Shown: positions 21,648 to 23,917 of the stretch, in pieces
How the letters are laid out: every line of letters starts with the position of its first letter
Numbering within the stretch: the first letter of the stretch is position 1
Origin: an uncultured Solobacterium sp.
Lineage (GTDB): Bacteria > Bacillota_I > Bacilli_A > Erysipelotrichales > Erysipelotrichaceae
Assembly: GCA_900547815.1 (NCBI GenBank)
Contig: URHY01000030.1
Location: forward strand, 1 to 23,917
Length of the DNA stretch: 23,917 nucleotides
Reading direction: 5' to 3'
Made by a program: the position numbers and the translations under genes
Notes under the pieces: model-generated
Told to the model about the DNA's origin: nothing
The model's database searches: none
The model's input: the letters and a program-made list of their open reading frames with translations, nothing else

Positions 21648-23368
21648 GTTATCTAAATTTTAAATCGGAATATGATTGTTTTCCTAAAACGACAATAAAG
21701 AATCATAAAGCGTTTTGTGGGTATGATGAAATCTATCATGAATTAAAGAGCAAAATGAATAATAACAGTGTTGTTGTCTTTGATTATTATCTGGGTGTAG
21801 ATGAAAAGGAAGTCTATGAATTAATTAAACGATTCAATTTTTCTTTAGAAATCAATATGCATGATATCTTTAAAGATGGCAAAACCATGACTGAACAAAT
21901 GAAATATAATCTTACGGATGATCGTGTGTTTGGCAAGATGTATTATGGTAATCTTGTGGATTTTATAGATGAAGAAAAGCTAGAAGAAGCTCAAAACAAA
22001 ATTAAAGAACAGAAAGAATCGGTCATTGTATATGGAGTGGGTGCTGGTTTAGTAAGTCATGGCGATGTGTATGTCTACTTTGATATGGCTAGATGGCAAA
22101 TTCAATTGCGTTATCGTAAAGGGATGGCAAATTATAATGTAGATAATTATGATGAAGATATCTTAAAGAAATATAAGCGTGGCTATTTTATTGAATGGCG
22201 TATAGCGGATAAGCACAAAGAAAAATACTTTGAGTGCTTTGATTATGTGGTGGATACAAATGCTGCTAATGATCCAAAAATGATTTCAAGTGATACATTT
22301 AAGATAAGTTTGCATCAATTATCAAAACAACCATTTCGTACAGTACCATACTTTGATCCAGGCGTATGGGGTGGTCAATGGATGAAGGAAGTTTGTAACT
22401 TAGATGTGAATCAGCCAAATTATGCATGGAGTTTTGATGGAGTTCCTGAAGAGAACAGTATTTTATTTGATTATGATGGAGTTATTGTAGAACTTCCAGC
22501 TATGGATCTAGTGTTGTACCAACCAAAAGAATTATTGGGAGAACAAGTCTATTCTCGTTTTGGGGCAGAATTTCCGATTCGCTTTGACTTTCTAGATACG
22601 ATGGAAGGACAAAACTTATCTTTGCAGGTACATCCATTAACGGAATATATTAAAAAGAATTTTGGGATGAGTTATACACAAGATGAAAGTTACTATATTT
22701 TGGATGCCAAAGAAGATGCCGTTGTTTATTTAGGCCTAAAAGAGGGAATTCAACCAACTGAAATGATTTCGGATTTAGAGTCAGCACAAAGAGGAGAAAT
22801 TGTTTTTGATGCCGATAAGTATATCAATAAGTTTCCGGCAAAGAAACATGATCATTTCTTGATTCCTGCAGGAACTTGTCATTGTTCAGGAAAGAATGCG
22901 ATGGTGCTTGAAATTAGTGCAACACCTTATATCTTTACATTTAAATTGTGGGACTGGCAAAGACTGGGCTTAGATGGACTTCCTCGACCTATTCATATTG
23001 AACATGGAAAACAAGTCATTCAATGGGATCGTACTACAGATTGGGTTAAAGAAAATTTGGTCAATGCGACGTATGAAGTAAAAGAAGAAGGAAATGATTG
23101 TAAGATCGAACATACGGGTTTACATGAACTAGAATTTATTGAAACTAGAAGATATACAATAAAAAACAGTTCATATCATCAAACACATAGAACAGTCAAT
23201 ATGTTGAATTTAGTGGATGGAAAGAGTGCATTAATTGAAGGGGATTTTGAACCTTTCATTGTGCATTATGCAGAAACCTTTATTATTCCTGCAAGTATAA
23301 AAGAATATACAATCAAGCCTTATGGTTGTGATGAAGTGAAAGTATTAAAGGCTTATGTGAGATTTTAA
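21644..23368 (+). CDS. manA: Class I mannose-6-phosphate isomerase with a long N-terminal extension
   Basis: A 574-residue protein. Residues from about 235 onward match type I phosphomannose isomerase of the short (cupin) kind: LSLQVHP with Q328 and H330, DESYYIL with E348, and IPAGTCHCSG with H413 form the zinc site, and LEISATPYIFTFKLWDW follows. This interconverts mannose 6-phosphate and fructose 6-phosphate. Short PMIs are about 315 residues; here residues 1-230 are an additional domain that looks soluble and alpha/beta, with SVVVFDYYLG (42-51), VIVYGVGAGLV (127-137) and VYFDMARWQIQLRYRKG (144-160). It has no G-x4-GK[ST] loop, so if it derives from a kinase-like fold it has lost nucleotide binding. 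Its role is unknown. Second gene of the operon. Confidence 0.88.
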   Translation: MSYLNFKSEYDCFPKTTIKNHKAFCGYDEIYHELKSKMNNNSVVVFDYYLGVDEKEVYELIKRFNFSLEINMHDIFKDGKTMTEQMKYNLTDDRVFGKMYYGNLVDFIDEEKLEEAQNKIKEQKESVIVYGVGAGLVSHGDVYVYFDMARWQIQLRYRKGMANYNVDNYDEDILKKYKRGYFIEWRIADKHKEKYFECFDYVVDTNAANDPKMISSDTFKISLHQLSKQPFRTVPYFDPGVWGGQWMKEVCNLDVNQPNYAWSFDGVPEENSILFDYDGVIVELPAMDLVLYQPKELLGEQVYSRFGAEFPIRFDFLDTMEGQNLSLQVHPLTEYIKKNFGMSYTQDESYYILDAKEDAVVYLGLKEGIQPTEMISDLESAQRGEIVFDADKYINKFPAKKHDHFLIPAGTCHCSGKNAMVLEISATPYIFTFKLWDWQRLGLDGLPRPIHIEHGKQVIQWDRTTDWVKENLVNATYEVKEEGNDCKIEHTGLHELEFIETRRYTIKNSSYHQTHRTVNMLNLVDGKSALIEGDFEPFIVHYAETFIIPASIKEYTIKPYGCDEVKVLKAYVRF

Positions 23369-23396
23369 AGTAAAAGACGGTTTTGTGCCTAAAGAA

Positions 23397-23428
23397 AAAA
23401 CCTGAGAGTGTATGATCTCTCAGGTTTT
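23397..23428. terminator. Bidirectional terminator between manA and the pseudouridine synthase gene
   Basis: AAAACCTGAGAG (23397-23408) and CTCTCAGGTTTT (23417-23428) make a 12-bp stem with an eight-base loop, with A and T runs on either side, suiting both convergent genes. Confidence 0.85.
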
Positions 23429-23429
23429 C

Positions 23430-23917
23430 TTAGCCTTTTAAGGCATCTAATTCTTCTTGGGTTAATGCTCTAAATTCACCTAATGGTAAATCATTGAGTT
23501 TTAAAGGACCAAACTCAATACGTTGAAGATAGGTAACAGTGCAGGTTGCCTTTTCAAACATTCTTTTGACTTGGTGGAATTTTCCTTCATGAATCGTTAG
23601 ATACGCTTTGTTTGTATCTAAGATTTCTAGTTTTGAAGGGGCTGAAGTAAATTCTTCAAATTCCATAGGTTGATTAAAGAAGTCTACGGCATTTTCTGGT
23701 AGCGTCCCATCAAATTCAACATAGTATTTTTTATCTACATGTTTTTTAGGAGATAATACTTCATGGGTTAACTTTCCATCATTGCTGATGAGTAACAAGC
23801 CTTCTGTATCTACGTCAAGTCTTCCCACAGGATATAGATCGTGTCTTTGACTTTGAATAAGTGAATATATAAAACTAGATAGGGATAAATCAACCTTTAA
23901 AAGTCATAGGGATTTTA
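23430..23917 (-). CDS. RsuA/RluB-family pseudouridine synthase, C-terminal part, frame apparently broken near the window edge
   Basis: On the minus strand the frame running down to the TAA at 23432-23430 contains HDLYPVGRLDVDTEGLLLISNDG, the RsuA-family motif with the catalytic aspartate in GRLD, and later KFHQVKRMFEK. The enzyme isomerises uridines in rRNA. The GTG at 23828 is an internal codon of that motif, not a start. Going upstream, the frame stays open to a TGA at 23906-23904 and has no start codon there. Family proteins begin about 100 residues earlier with an S4 domain. The stretch before the TGA in the next frame (PMTFK) continues naturally into the later frame (DLSLSSFIYSLIQSQRHD) if one base is removed near 23892-23895. 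This suggests a frameshift or sequencing error; the rest of the gene is outside the window. Confidence 0.72.

Noticed and set aside
1..23917. CRISPR array, tRNA, rRNA, transposase or phage genes
   Set aside because: No regularly spaced repeats, no cloverleaf-like or rRNA-like stretch and no recombinase or transposase motifs were seen on either strand.

Overview
The window reads as chromosomal DNA of a low-GC Gram-positive bacterium. AT-rich coding sequence, strong AGGAGG-type ribosome sites, many factor-independent terminators and the order rodZ-pgsA-cinA-recA (as in Bacillota) support this. Protein content (cupin-type phosphoglucose isomerase, a 574-residue mannose-6-phosphate isomerase, a S10 carboxypeptidase, a choloylglycine-hydrolase-like protein) would fit a gut member of the Erysipelotrichaceae, but that placement is inference. 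I see no phage, IS element, CRISPR array, rRNA or tRNA. It is an ordinary core/accessory mixture, with several regulatory sites and two broken reading frames worth attention.

Layout. 1-89 is the tail of an unidentified gene with its terminator. 258-1144 holds two small membrane proteins. 1145-1426 holds a broken small reading frame, then aroD. 2265-3457 is an SPFH membrane protein coupled to a ribbon-helix-helix protein, behind a promoter with two tandem 8-bp palindromes. 3661-4332 is a Bax-inhibitor-1 family membrane protein. 4416-5904 is an Ntn hydrolase plus MarR regulator operon with a likely MarR operator. 5990-8888 is a tightly overlapping yitT / HAD phosphatase / flavoprotein operon. 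msrA and a NYN/PIN-like nuclease gene converge on it from the other strand (8885-10116).

From a divergent promoter region (10117-10203) runs rodZ-pgsA-pncC-recA, then a terminator and nicotinamidase plus nicotinate phosphoribosyltransferase. Three NAD-salvage enzymes therefore sit around recA. On the minus strand, 18889-15431 is a three-gene hydrolase operon (transglutaminase-like protein, class-I glutamine-amidotransferase-like peptidase C26, serine carboxypeptidase S10). An unidentified 123-residue protein and dbpA-type helicase diverge near 19322-19383. After a roughly 300-base intergenic stretch with an unexplained terminator-like hairpin comes a promoter carrying twin 16-bp direct repeats. 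It drives cupin-type glucose-6-phosphate isomerase and a long class I mannose-6-phosphate isomerase. Both make fructose 6-phosphate, so they likely work together in sugar-phosphate entry. The window ends in an RsuA-family pseudouridine synthase on the minus strand whose frame breaks near the window edge.

No wholly new system is evident. The best leads are the SPFH/RHH operon with its tandem palindromes, the twin-repeat operator and preceding hairpin before the isomerase pair, the N-terminal extension of the mannose-6-phosphate isomerase, and the three-hydrolase operon.
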